DNA from: Streptomyces sp. C10-9-1
GTDB taxonomy: Bacteria; Actinomycetota; Actinomycetes; Streptomycetales; Streptomycetaceae
DNA: 64,000 bases
Direction of reading: 5' to 3'
Assembly (NCBI RefSeq): GCF_024497955.1
Contig: NZ_JANHKP010000010.1
Span: forward strand, 62,001 to 126,000
Shown here: one piece after another, positions 7,951 through 15,636 of the stretch
Layout of the letters: the number at the start of each line of letters is the position of its first letter
Position numbering within the stretch: position 1 is the stretch's first letter
Program-made: the position numbers and the translations under genes
Notes under the pieces: generated by a model
Databases searched by the model: none
Seen by the model: the letters and a program-made list of their open reading frames with translations, nothing else
What the model was told of the DNA's origin: nothing

Positions 7951-8587
7951 GGATGCGTCCTTCGGCGAAGTCGGTCCTGCGGGGTCATGGAAGGACGCCG
8001 GCCTACGGGGGCCGGTTCCCACGAGGGGAGAGCCGGACCTCACGCCGGTCGGCGCGTTGGGCGACTTCCCCGGACGTGATCGTTCTCAGCGACTACCGCC
8101 GTCCCGACGCCCCCCGAGGCCGCGGCCCCACCGCACGCGCACCGCACCCCGCGGCGCGAGCACGGCGACCACCCCGGCGGCGGCCACCGGGTGAGACCGC
8201 GCACGCCACCGCGAGCGCCGAGCCCCGCCGGGCTGCCACCCGCGCCCACGGGGCCCGCACGGACAGTCCGCCGGGCCCCGTTTGACGAATCGCGCACACG
8301 GCATGGCCGAGTTGCGTTCCGTCAGCGACCCGGCCGTGGGCGCCGACGCAGGTCCGCGCAGCACGTCGGCGCAGCCAGGACCGGGTGCGGGCACGCGGCA
8401 CATGCCCGCGGTAGCTCCGCCCAGCAATCGAACGCTATAGAAAACCAGCATCCTGGTATGTTCCAATGGGTGCGGCTTACGGATGCAGGGGGTGACTCCC
8501 GCACCCATCGCGGGTGCGGCGGCCATGTGGTGCGGCCGTGTCGTGAAGAGTGCCCCTGAATCCTCAGTAGACGGGGGGATGTGGACG
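7951..8587. other. Long non-coding stretch before the AraC gene
   Basis: About 640 bases without a credible gene. The right third (about 8420-8470) drops in GC content and carries a TATAGA hexamer at 8436 and an inverted repeat described separately. A long untranslated leader of about 120 bases would precede the AraC gene if transcription starts there. Confidence 0.5.
8440..8463. promoter_or_regulatory. Candidate butyrolactone-receptor (ARE-like) operator
   Basis: An imperfect palindrome centred on ACCAG-CATC-CTGGT, with an outer right arm GGTATGTTC that resembles the GGTATGT part of autoregulatory elements bound by ArpA/ScbR-type receptors. It overlaps a TATAGA hexamer upstream of the cluster's AraC regulator, a position where a receptor could repress the activator. 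Matching was done by eye only. Confidence 0.35.
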
Positions 8588-9538
8588 ATGACACGTGTCG
8601 ATGTTCGAACCGAGAGCCGGACCGCGATTCGCTTCAACGTGACCGCACGGTCCCATGACCGTGTGCAGATTATCCGGGAGCACGACGAAGAACCGCACGG
8701 AACGACGGTGAGCAACAAGTTCGGCGAAGTGCGGGCCCTTCTCGTCGAGGGCGGCCCTCACGAGATGATCAGACCCGGCAGGCTGCTCACACCGCACGGG
8801 GAAGGGCAGCTGAGCATATGCCGTCCCCTCGTCGGCGAGATCCTGGTGTTCCAGGACGGGAAACACGCGACGGCCCGGGGGGCCCAGCTCGTCTGCTACG
8901 ACAGCTCCCGTCCGTACAAGGTCGTCATGCCGGAGCGCTTCCGCATGGTGACGCTCATGGTGCCGCGCCGCCTGATGGGCCTCACGGCGAAGGACACCGA
9001 GATGCTCACCGCCAAGGTGTGGCCCGGATCGCACGGCCTCGGAGCACTGCTGTCGAACCTGCTCGTCGGCCTCGAGCAGCACGCCGAGCACGTCGACACC
9101 GGCATCGACCTGCTCGGCGGAAGCATGGCCGGGCTGGCCGCGGCGCTCTTCGCCGAGCGGCTGCGCGCGATGGCCGAGGAGTCGGGAACGGGCCGGCCGA
9201 CGCTGATGCTCAGCATCCAGGCGTTCATCAGGGAGCGCCTCTCCGACCCCGACCTCTGCCCGTCGGTCGTGGCCCAGCAGCACAACGTCTCGCTGCGCTA
9301 TCTGCAGAAGATCTTCCACGAGCACAACGCCAGCCCGGCCCGCTGGATCAGGGACGAGCGGCTCGCCCGGTGCCGGTCCGAGATGGCCGACCCCCGATTC
9401 GACCACCTCTCCATCGCGGCGATCGGGGAACGCTCGGGCTTCTACGGGGCTTCGCACTTCAGCCGCCTCTTCAGGGACCGGTACGGCGTCACGCCCCGGG
9501 AGTTCCGAAAGAGCCGGGGAACCGCCCTCGCCGGTTAG
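8588..9538 (+). CDS. AraC/XylS family transcriptional regulator
   Basis: A 316-residue regulator. The N-terminal part (about 40-190) resembles the AraC-binding-like domain with a cupin-type core (LSICRPLVGEILVFQDGK). The C-terminal 100 residues hold two helix-turn-helix motifs, ending with the AraC signature SFYGASHFSRLFRDRYGVT-type segment. I prefer the ATG at 8588, nine bases after GGGGGA, to the ATG at 8579, which directly abuts the G-run. It opens the methyltransferase and acyl-AMP ligase genes in the same direction and is the likely pathway activator of the following cluster. An ARE-like repeat upstream would place it under the hormone receptor encoded at 12825-13493. Confidence 0.85.
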   Translation: MTRVDVRTESRTAIRFNVTARSHDRVQIIREHDEEPHGTTVSNKFGEVRALLVEGGPHEMIRPGRLLTPHGEGQLSICRPLVGEILVFQDGKHATARGAQLVCYDSSRPYKVVMPERFRMVTLMVPRRLMGLTAKDTEMLTAKVWPGSHGLGALLSNLLVGLEQHAEHVDTGIDLLGGSMAGLAAALFAERLRAMAEESGTGRPTLMLSIQAFIRERLSDPDLCPSVVAQQHNVSLRYLQKIFHEHNASPARWIRDERLARCRSEMADPRFDHLSIAAIGERSGFYGASHFSRLFRDRYGVTPREFRKSRGTALAG

Positions 9539-9758
9539 CACGCGATACCCCCTTTCCATTCCAGGCAAGGACCCTCCCGCAATTCCCGGCGGGCGCGCGA
9601 CGACGGCTGCGGCACCTCGCCGCATTCCCGGAGCATCCGAGTGCATCCCGTATGCGGAAGCTCCTCCGCCCCGCGATGCGCCGCAGCCGACGCCGCACGC
9701 CGGTCCACCGGGAACTGCGGGCCGGTCCCTCGTCACCACTCCCACGGAAGGCAATGCA

Positions 9759-10514
9759 TTGACCAGCTTCGAATTCCCCGGAGAGTACTACGAGATCATG
9801 CGGGGCGATTTCCGCGATCTTGCCGCGGAAACGGATTTCCTGTCCTCCTTCGCGTCGGCCGGCGGGCGCGTCCTCGATCTGGGCTGCGGGACGGGCACGA
9901 ACCTCCGGGAGCTCGGCGCACGGGGCTTCTCGTGCCTCGGAGCAGACCAGAGTGCATGTTTCGTCGAGTACGCGCGCGGCGCCGGCGGCAGGAACGTCGA
10001 GTACGTGCACGAACGGGCCGAGACCTTCACCACCGACGACCGGTTCGATCTCGTCTACAGCATCTTCATGACGCTCAACTACCTCCCCCGTGCGGAGCTG
10101 CGCACCGTGCTGCGGACGATGCGGGGGCTGCTGCGGCCCGGGGGCCATGTGGTGCTGGAGTTCGGCCACCTGCTGAACTTCGTGGAGGGCTTCCAGCAGC
10201 ACACGGTGGCCCACCACCGCGGCGGCGACGGAGTGCTGATCACGCGGCTGGCCCGTCAGGCGATCAACCCGCACGCGGCGAACTGGCGGAACGAGGAGAC
10301 CCTGCTCGTCCGGGAGCGCGACGGCCGGGTGTCCCTGTACGACAACTTCTTCGACCAGGCGGTCCTCACCGGACCGGAGGTGCGGGAGCTGCTCGCCGAC
10401 GCGGGGCTGCGGATCATCGCGGAGTACGGCGGCTTCCGCAAGGAGCCGGTGCCCTTCCACGGGCGCGGCCCGCTGGTGATCGTGGCGACCGCGCAGGGGG
10501 AGGACTCGGAATGA
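9759..10514 (+). CDS. SAM-dependent methyltransferase
   Basis: A 251-residue class I methyltransferase. Motif I is VLDLGCGTGTN at about 36-46, and the acidic residue of motif II follows in LGADQS. The TTG at 9759 is favoured because GGAAGG lies seven bases upstream; the nearby ATG at 9754 is out of frame. Its last bases overlap the acyl-AMP ligase start in an ATGA junction, so the two are co-translated. The substrate is unknown. The pairing with an adenylating enzyme suggests tailoring of a carboxylic acid or its amide/ester. Confidence 0.85.
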   Translation: MTSFEFPGEYYEIMRGDFRDLAAETDFLSSFASAGGRVLDLGCGTGTNLRELGARGFSCLGADQSACFVEYARGAGGRNVEYVHERAETFTTDDRFDLVYSIFMTLNYLPRAELRTVLRTMRGLLRPGGHVVLEFGHLLNFVEGFQQHTVAHHRGGDGVLITRLARQAINPHAANWRNEETLLVRERDGRVSLYDNFFDQAVLTGPEVRELLADAGLRIIAEYGGFRKEPVPFHGRGPLVIVATAQGEDSE

Positions 10515-12217
10515 CGACCTCAGACACCGCGGAAACGGCGTCCGGGACCTCCTTCCTCGACGGCGGGCCCGCCGTCGCACCGGAGGTGGCCTGCCTCGGC
10601 GAGGCACTCGTGCGGGCGGCGGAGCGCGAGGACGACTCCGGGGAGAGCATCCGGTTCGTCCGCGCGGACGGCAGCGAGACGGGCATGGGCTACCGGCGGC
10701 TGCTGGACGACGCCGCTCGGATGCTCGCAGGGCTCCGCGCGGCGGGCCTCCTCCCCGGGGAGGCCGTGGTCCTCCAGGTCGCCGACGACCCCGAACTGCT
10801 GACCGCGTTCTGGGCCTGCGTCCTGGGCGGCTTCGTGCCGATGCCCGTCAATGCCGGAGCCACCGCCGACCAGCGCGCGCAGGCCCCCGGCCTGCTGGGT
10901 CGGGTGTGGGAGGGCTACGGCGCGCCCCGGGTCCTCACGGGTGCCGGTCAGGAGCCGGCACCGGAGGTGGCGGCCGACCCGCGCTGGGCGGACGCCTGGC
11001 TCGGGACGACCCGCGACCTGCTCGCGCACGCCCCGGACCGGACCTGGCACCGGGCCGACGCCGACGATCCCGCCGTGCGGCTGCTGACCTCCGGCAGCAC
11101 CGGCGTGCCGAAGGCGGTCGTGCTCACCCACCGCAACGTGCTCAGCCGGACCGCGGCGACCGTCCGGGTGAACCGGCTGAGCGAGAGGACGCGCACCTTC
11201 AACTGGATGCCCCTGGACCATGTGGGCGGTCTGGTGATGTTCCACGCACGGGACGTCTACCTCGGGTGCCGGCAGGTGCACGCCCGCTTCGAGTGGGTGC
11301 TCGACGACCCCTTGCGCTGGCTCGACGTGATGGACCGCCACCGATCGGACACGACCTGGGCGCCGAACTTCGCCTTCGGGCTCATCAACGACCAGGCGGA
11401 CAGGCTCGCCGGGCGGTCCTTGGACCTGTCCTGCGTGCGCTACATCATGAACGGCGGGGAGGCCGTCCGCAGCGGTGTGGTCCGCCGCTTCCTGGAGGTG
11501 CTCGCCCCCTTCGGTCTGCCCTCGGACGCCATGTACCCGGGCTGGGGCATGTCGGAGACCTCCGCCGGGGTGGCCGACTGCGAGTTCTCCTCCGTCAGCG
11601 CCGGGGACGAGCGCTACGTCCCGGTCGGGCGGCCGCAGCCGGGCACCGCCCTGCGGGTCGTCGACGAGCGCAACGAGCTGGTGCCGCCCGGTGTCACGGG
11701 CCGGCTCCAGGTCACCGGCGCCACCGTGACCGCCGGATACCACCGCAACGAGGAGCAGAACCGCCAGTCGTTCACCTCGGACGGCTGGTTCAAGTCCGGC
11801 GACCTCGCCTACGTCCGCGACGGGATCCTGACGGTGACCGGGCGTGCGGACGACGTCATCCAGCTGCGCGGCGTCACCTACCACGGCCACGAGATCGAGG
11901 CCCGGGTGGAGGAACTCGACTGCGTCGCCCCCTCGTACACCGTGGCCTGCGCGGTGAACGCCGCCGAGGGGGAGGACGAGGAGCTCGCGGTCTTCTTCCA
12001 TCCGCGCGAGGGGGCGGACGCCGCCTCGGCCGGGGAGCGGGTGCGCTCCCGGGTGACCGAGTCCTTCGGGGTCGACTCCGTGCACGTCGTGCCGGTCACC
12101 AGGGAGGACGTGCCCAAGACCGGTATCGGCAAACTCCGCAGGGCGCAGCTGCGGAAGCGGTTCGAGTCCTCCCCGGAGCGGGCCCGGGGTGCCGGCGCGG
12201 CGGCCTCCCGGCCCTGA
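10511..12217 (+). CDS. Acyl-AMP/acyl-CoA ligase, FAAL-like
   Basis: A 568-residue ANL-superfamily adenylating enzyme. The phosphate loop LTSGSTGVPK is at about 191-200. The MPLDHVGGLVMFH and GWGMSET segments resemble fatty-acyl-AMP ligases of biosynthetic clusters. The hinge GWFKSGDL is at about 420, and the C-terminal catalytic lysine lies in KTGIGKLRR at about 540. It probably activates a carboxylic acid for transfer to a carrier protein, CoA or amine. No carrier protein gene occurs in the window, so the acceptor is unclear. It is translationally coupled to the methyltransferase and followed by a strong hairpin. Confidence 0.85.
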   Translation: MTTSDTAETASGTSFLDGGPAVAPEVACLGEALVRAAEREDDSGESIRFVRADGSETGMGYRRLLDDAARMLAGLRAAGLLPGEAVVLQVADDPELLTAFWACVLGGFVPMPVNAGATADQRAQAPGLLGRVWEGYGAPRVLTGAGQEPAPEVAADPRWADAWLGTTRDLLAHAPDRTWHRADADDPAVRLLTSGSTGVPKAVVLTHRNVLSRTAATVRVNRLSERTRTFNWMPLDHVGGLVMFHARDVYLGCRQVHARFEWVLDDPLRWLDVMDRHRSDTTWAPNFAFGLINDQADRLAGRSLDLSCVRYIMNGGEAVRSGVVRRFLEVLAPFGLPSDAMYPGWGMSETSAGVADCEFSSVSAGDERYVPVGRPQPGTALRVVDERNELVPPGVTGRLQVTGATVTAGYHRNEEQNRQSFTSDGWFKSGDLAYVRDGILTVTGRADDVIQLRGVTYHGHEIEARVEELDCVAPSYTVACAVNAAEGEDEELAVFFHPREGADAASAGERVRSRVTESFGVDSVHVVPVTREDVPKTGIGKLRRAQLRKRFESSPERARGAGAAASRP

Positions 12218-12244
12218 GCCCCTCCCGTTCGGGGCGGCGCGTGC

Positions 12245-12274
12245 GGTGGTGCCGGGCGGACGGCCGGCACCACC
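12245..12274. terminator. Hairpin after the AMP ligase gene
   Basis: The arm GGTGGTGCCGG pairs perfectly over 11 bp with CCGGCACCACC around an eight-base loop, 28 bases after the ligase stop. It is a likely transcription terminator. Confidence 0.7.
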
Positions 12275-12391
12275 CACCGGCCCGGAGGCGGCAGGAGGCG
12301 TACGCCCTCGGCGGCGGCCCGCCGCCCGGAGCGGAGGGCACGGGGCCGGTGCCGCGGCGCGGCGCGCGCTCCGGTGGGCTGGGACGCCACG

Positions 12392-12429
12392 GGACCGGCC
12401 CCGCACGGAGGGCCGTGCGGGGCCGGTCC
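12392..12429. repeat. Strong 17-bp-stem inverted repeat
   Basis: A perfect 17-bp stem (12392-12408 with 12413-12429) closes a four-base loop AGGG. It could be a terminator for the receptor gene on the minus strand or a processed RNA structure. Confidence 0.65.
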
Positions 12430-12496
12430 ACGGCCCGGGGTTCCTCCCCCGGGCGCCGACGCATGCGCGCTCCGCCTCCCGCGGCAGGCCCGGGGG

Positions 12497-12545
12497 CCGC
12501 GGTGCTCCGGCTGCCCCGGGGGCCGGGCGGCCCGGAGCACCGCGG
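12497..12545. repeat. 14-bp inverted repeat with 21-base loop
   Basis: CCGCGGTGCTCCGG at 12497-12510 pairs perfectly with 12532-12545. It is the third strong palindrome within 300 bases of gene-free DNA. Confidence 0.55.
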
Positions 12546-12762
12546 GGCGCCGGCGCCGGCCTCCGGGTGCGGCCGGGGACGCGGGGGTCCCGGCCCGCGT
12601 GTCCGCCGGCCGTCCCGCACGCCCCGGGGAGGCCGTCCCTGTGCCGCGCCCCACCGCCGGCCTCCGGCACCGGGTACGCCCTCCGGGCGGCTCGGGGGCC
12701 GGGAAAGGAGGACGGCAGACGGCAGACGGCAACGGAAAGAAACCGGTGTGCAGGTTCTTCCG

Positions 12763-12812
12763 GGCAGCTCAGGCAGCTCAGGCGGCTCGGCCGAGGCCGA
12801 GGCCGAGGCCGA
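12763..12812. repeat. Short tandem repeats (GGCAGCTCA x3, GGCCGA x4)
   Basis: Three nine-base units (two identical GGCAGCTCA, one GGCGGCTCG) run into four GGCCGA units. They end just before the 3' end of the receptor gene. Possibly a replication-slippage tract. Confidence 0.6.
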
Positions 12813-12824
12813 CGGGGCACCCGG

Positions 12825-13493
12825 TCACGCGCCGCCGGCCTGCGCGGCGGTCAGCGCCTCGGCCTCGGCCAGCACCCGTTCGCCCCGGTCGGCGCTCAGG
12901 TCGAGCTGTGCCAGCACGCCGGGGACGGCGACAGACGGCAGCAGCTGGGCGAGGAGCACCGACAGCCGCTCGGTGAGGTCCCTGCGGTCGGCCAGCACAT
13001 GGGAGAGCATCTGGATTCCCGAGAAGGCGCCCACCAGGAGTTCGGCGGTGGCCCTCAGGTCGGCGTGCCCGTAGAGCTCGCCCTGCTCGCTCGCCTCCGT
13101 CAGCGCGGCCAGGTTGTGGTCGACCCAGGCCAGGAAGGGCCTCCTGCGGTCCAGTTGGTGCGCTCCGCGCTCCAGGGACAGACCGACGCTCCCCTGGAGC
13201 ATCCGGTCGTACATGAGGCGGTGCCCGAAGACGAACCCGGCGTCCACCAGCTCCTGGAGCTTCAGGGTGCGCCGTACGACGGGATAGGCGCCCGACCCCA
13301 CCTGCACCTCCAGGATCGCCTCGGCGAGTTCCTCCTTGGAGGCGAAGTGGAAGTAGAACGCGCCCTTGGTCAGCCCGGCCCTCGAGTAGACGTCGGAGAT
13401 GGTCGCACCGTCGTAACCCCGTTCGGCGAACACCTCGCCCGCCGCTTCGAGGATCAGCTCCCGGGTCCTGATCGCGCGTTCCTGCTGGCTCAC
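12825..13493 (-). CDS. ScbR/ArpA-type gamma-butyrolactone receptor
   Basis: A 222-residue TetR-family protein with the butyrolactone-receptor N-terminus (QQERAIRTRELILEAA) followed by the helix-turn-helix ATISDVYSRAGLTKGAFYFH. The C-terminal domain contains the AELLVGAFSGIQMLSHVLA and DRRDLTERL segments typical of ScbR-like receptors. I chose the second of two GTG codons (13493), nine bases after AAGGGG; the first is at 13499. It is divergent from the afsA homologue, the classic receptor/synthase arrangement. In this family hormone binding releases the repressor from AREs at its own, the synthase and pathway-regulator promoters. Confidence 0.85.
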   Translation of the reverse strand: MSQQERAIRTRELILEAAGEVFAERGYDGATISDVYSRAGLTKGAFYFHFASKEELAEAILEVQVGSGAYPVVRRTLKLQELVDAGFVFGHRLMYDRMLQGSVGLSLERGAHQLDRRRPFLAWVDHNLAALTEASEQGELYGHADLRATAELLVGAFSGIQMLSHVLADRRDLTERLSVLLAQLLPSVAVPGVLAQLDLSADRGERVLAEAEALTAAQAGGA

Positions 13494-13512
13494 TTGCACC
13501 AACCCCTTTATT

Positions 13513-13552
13513 CCTTGAAACCATACCGCTGTGCACGTATCTTTCCGCAAGG
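13513..13552. promoter_or_regulatory. Candidate ARE in the receptor/synthase spacer
   Basis: An imperfect palindrome bounded by CCTTG and CAAGG, with inner CATACCG (complement CGGTATG, as in known AREs) and CGTATCTTT arms. It lies between the divergent receptor and afsA starts, where receptor-binding elements are normally found. Confidence 0.45.
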
Positions 13553-13593
13553 GGGGATCGATGGCCCTTCCGTGCCCGTGAGAAGGAGGAGCC

Positions 13594-14553
13594 ATGGACC
13601 GGACACCCGTGCTCGGCGTCCCGCAGCCCGCCGGCACAGCGGAGCGGACCGGGGAGCCGCTCGGCCCCCCGGCGGCCGGACGCGGAACGGTGACCAGGGA
13701 ACTGGTGCACCGCGCCCGCGAGACCGACGTGCTGCCGGCCTCCTGGGAGAGCCTCGGCGAGGACCGCTTCACCGTGCGCGCGAAGTGGCCGGACACCCAT
13801 GAGGTCTTCGTCGCCCCGGACGGAAGGCCCGACCCCGTGCTCCTCGTGGAGACCCTGCGGCAGAGCGCGATCTTACTGTGCCACGCCGCGTTCGCCGTCC
13901 CGCTCGACCACCACTTCCTCATGGAGGACCTCCACTACCGCGCCCGCCCCGGGCTGCTCGATGTGGCCGGTGGACCAGCCGAGTTGCGGCTGGACGTGGA
14001 GTGCTCCGGGATACGGCGCCGCGGCGCGTCGCTGGCCGCCACCGACTGCCGCATGCACGTCCGGGAGGGCGAGCGCACGGTCGCCACGGGCGGCGGCCGC
14101 CTGAACATCTCCACCCCCCGCGCCTACCGGCGGCTCCGCGGCGCCCACCTCCCGCCCGCGATGGCGGCGCTGGCGATACCCGTCCCGCACGGGCTCGTCG
14201 GGAGATCCGGGCCCACGCAGGTCGTGCTGGCCCCGACGCCCGAATCCGGGCGCTGGCAGCTGCGCGCCGACCCCGGGAACACCACCCTGTTCGGCCGCGC
14301 CACCGACCACTACCCGGGGATGATCCTGGTCGAGGCCGCTCACCAGGCCGCCCGCGCCCTGCTGTCGCCGGCCTCCTTCCGCCCGGCGTCGTTCACCATC
14401 CGCTTCCACCGCTATGTGGAGTTCGCCCCGCCCTGCTGGATCGAGGCCCACACCGTCCCGACCCGGGTGACGGGCGCCACCGCGGTGCGGGTCGTCGGCC
14501 GCCAGGGGGGTCATGCGGTCTTCACCGCATCGCTCACCGGCGCGGAGCGCTGA
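13594..14553 (+). CDS. AfsA/ScbA-type gamma-butyrolactone synthase
   Basis: A 319-residue protein with two hot-dog-like AfsA repeats: the first around VHRARETDVLPASW (48-61) and GRPDPVLLVETLRQSAILLCHA, the second around the FGRATDHYPGMILVEAAHQA segment (about 231-250). AfsA proteins condense a beta-ketoacyl chain with dihydroxyacetone phosphate to start A-factor-type hormones. AAGGAGGA precedes the ATG at 13594. Codon 94 (13873-13875) is TTA, so translation should depend on the bldA leucyl-tRNA. The gene is divergent from the receptor and followed by an NAD-dependent dehydrogenase-like gene and a convergent P450, an association like srrX-srrG-srrH of the S. rochei SRB butenolide as I recall it. 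Confidence 0.9.
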   Translation: MDRTPVLGVPQPAGTAERTGEPLGPPAAGRGTVTRELVHRARETDVLPASWESLGEDRFTVRAKWPDTHEVFVAPDGRPDPVLLVETLRQSAILLCHAAFAVPLDHHFLMEDLHYRARPGLLDVAGGPAELRLDVECSGIRRRGASLAATDCRMHVREGERTVATGGGRLNISTPRAYRRLRGAHLPPAMAALAIPVPHGLVGRSGPTQVVLAPTPESGRWQLRADPGNTTLFGRATDHYPGMILVEAAHQAARALLSPASFRPASFTIRFHRYVEFAPPCWIEAHTVPTRVTGATAVRVVGRQGGHAVFTASLTGAER

Positions 14554-14645
14554 CCCGGGTCGCCGCCCGGGCCGCCGTGACCGTTCCATTCCACTCCTCT
14601 CGCCACCGGTGCGGCCCGACGGCTGCCCCGGGGAAGGAAGCCGGC

Positions 14646-15632
14646 ATGCCGCAGCCCACCGTACTGATCACCGGAGGGGCGGGGTTCGTCGGCGGCCACG
14701 TGGTGCGCCGACTGCTCGCCCCCGGCGCCGCCGACCCCGGCGCAACGGTGCGTCTGCTGGTCCACGACCGCCGCGTCCACGTGCCCGACGGGGCACCGGT
14801 GGAGGTCGTCCGCGGCGACCTGTGCTCCCCGGGCTCCCTGCGCGGCCTGTGCGACGGGGCGGACACCCTGGTCCATCTCGCCGCGCAGGTCGGCGGCCGC
14901 ATGGAGCAGTGCCGCGCCGTCAACGTCGGGGGCACCGAGGCGCTGCTCGCCGAGGCCGCCCGGGCGGGCGTCCGGCGGATCGTCCAGCTGAGCACCGCGG
15001 CGGTCTACGGCGACGGCCCCTACCGCGGCGAGGCGGAGTCGGACCTGCCGACCGCCCCGGTCTCCCCGACCAGCGTGACCCGGCTCGCCGCCGAGGAACG
15101 GGTGCGGGCGGCGGGCGGGCTGGTGCTGCGCCCCCATCTGGTCTACGGGGAGGGGGACACCTGGGTGATCCCCTCCCTGGTGGCCCTGCTGCGCCGGGTC
15201 CCCCACTGGGTCGAGGGGGGACGCGCCCGCACGTCCATGATCGCCGTGGACGATCTGGCCGAGGCGGTGGCCGCTCTGGTGCGCGGCCGCGACCCCCTGC
15301 CGTCCGGCCGGGTCCTGCACGCGAGCCACCCCGAACCCGTGCGGGTCCGGGACCTGGTCACCACCGTGGCACGGGCCCTGGACCTGCCCCTGCCGCGGGG
15401 CGAGGTCACGGGCCGCCGGGCGCTGGAGCTGCTCGGGGCCCGCGACGACCCCGCCGGCGCGCGCAGGCTGTCGCTCCTGTCGGTCGACCACTGGTACGAC
15501 GGTTCGGCGCTGTGGCGGCTGACCGGGGCCCGCCCGGGACCGGGGTTCGCGGAGCGCTTCGCACGCCACGCGGCCTGGTACCGGGCCGCCCTGGCCGACG
15601 CGGCGGGCGAGGGCGCGCGGGCGGCGGGCTGA
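14646..15632 (+). CDS. NAD-dependent epimerase/dehydratase-family protein, atypical active site
   Basis: A 328-residue extended short-chain dehydrogenase with a clear nucleotide site (ITGGAGFVGGHVV, 7-19) and an LSTAAVYGDG strand. Where active members have a YxxxK pair before LAAEE, this protein reads TSVTRLAAEE, so both catalytic Tyr and Lys appear replaced by Thr and Arg. GGAAGGAAG precedes the ATG. By position just after afsA it is expected to act as the ketoreductase of hormone biosynthesis, as proposed for NAD-dependent dehydrogenases in related loci. The altered residues mean it could use another mechanism or be a non-catalytic relative. Confidence 0.78.
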   Translation: MPQPTVLITGGAGFVGGHVVRRLLAPGAADPGATVRLLVHDRRVHVPDGAPVEVVRGDLCSPGSLRGLCDGADTLVHLAAQVGGRMEQCRAVNVGGTEALLAEAARAGVRRIVQLSTAAVYGDGPYRGEAESDLPTAPVSPTSVTRLAAEERVRAAGGLVLRPHLVYGEGDTWVIPSLVALLRRVPHWVEGGRARTSMIAVDDLAEAVAALVRGRDPLPSGRVLHASHPEPVRVRDLVTTVARALDLPLPRGEVTGRRALELLGARDDPAGARRLSLLSVDHWYDGSALWRLTGARPGPGFAERFARHAAWYRAALADAAGEGARAAG

Positions 15633-15636
15633 GCCC

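Larger units (their letters stand above)
12218..12824. other. Structured 600-base intergenic region
   Basis: No gene is supported. The region separates the AMP ligase from the converging receptor gene. It holds three strong inverted repeats (12245-12274, 12392-12429 and 12497-12545) and tandem short repeats (12763-12812), listed separately. Confidence 0.6.

Noticed and set aside
12763..12812. Possible CRISPR-like tandem repeats
   Set aside because: Units are six and nine bases, contiguous and without spacers, so they are simple slippage repeats.
10520..12820. 766-codon minus-strand frame opposite the AMP ligase
   Set aside because: Composition is Arg/Pro/Gly-rich without motifs, and the ligase on the other strand has full motif support.
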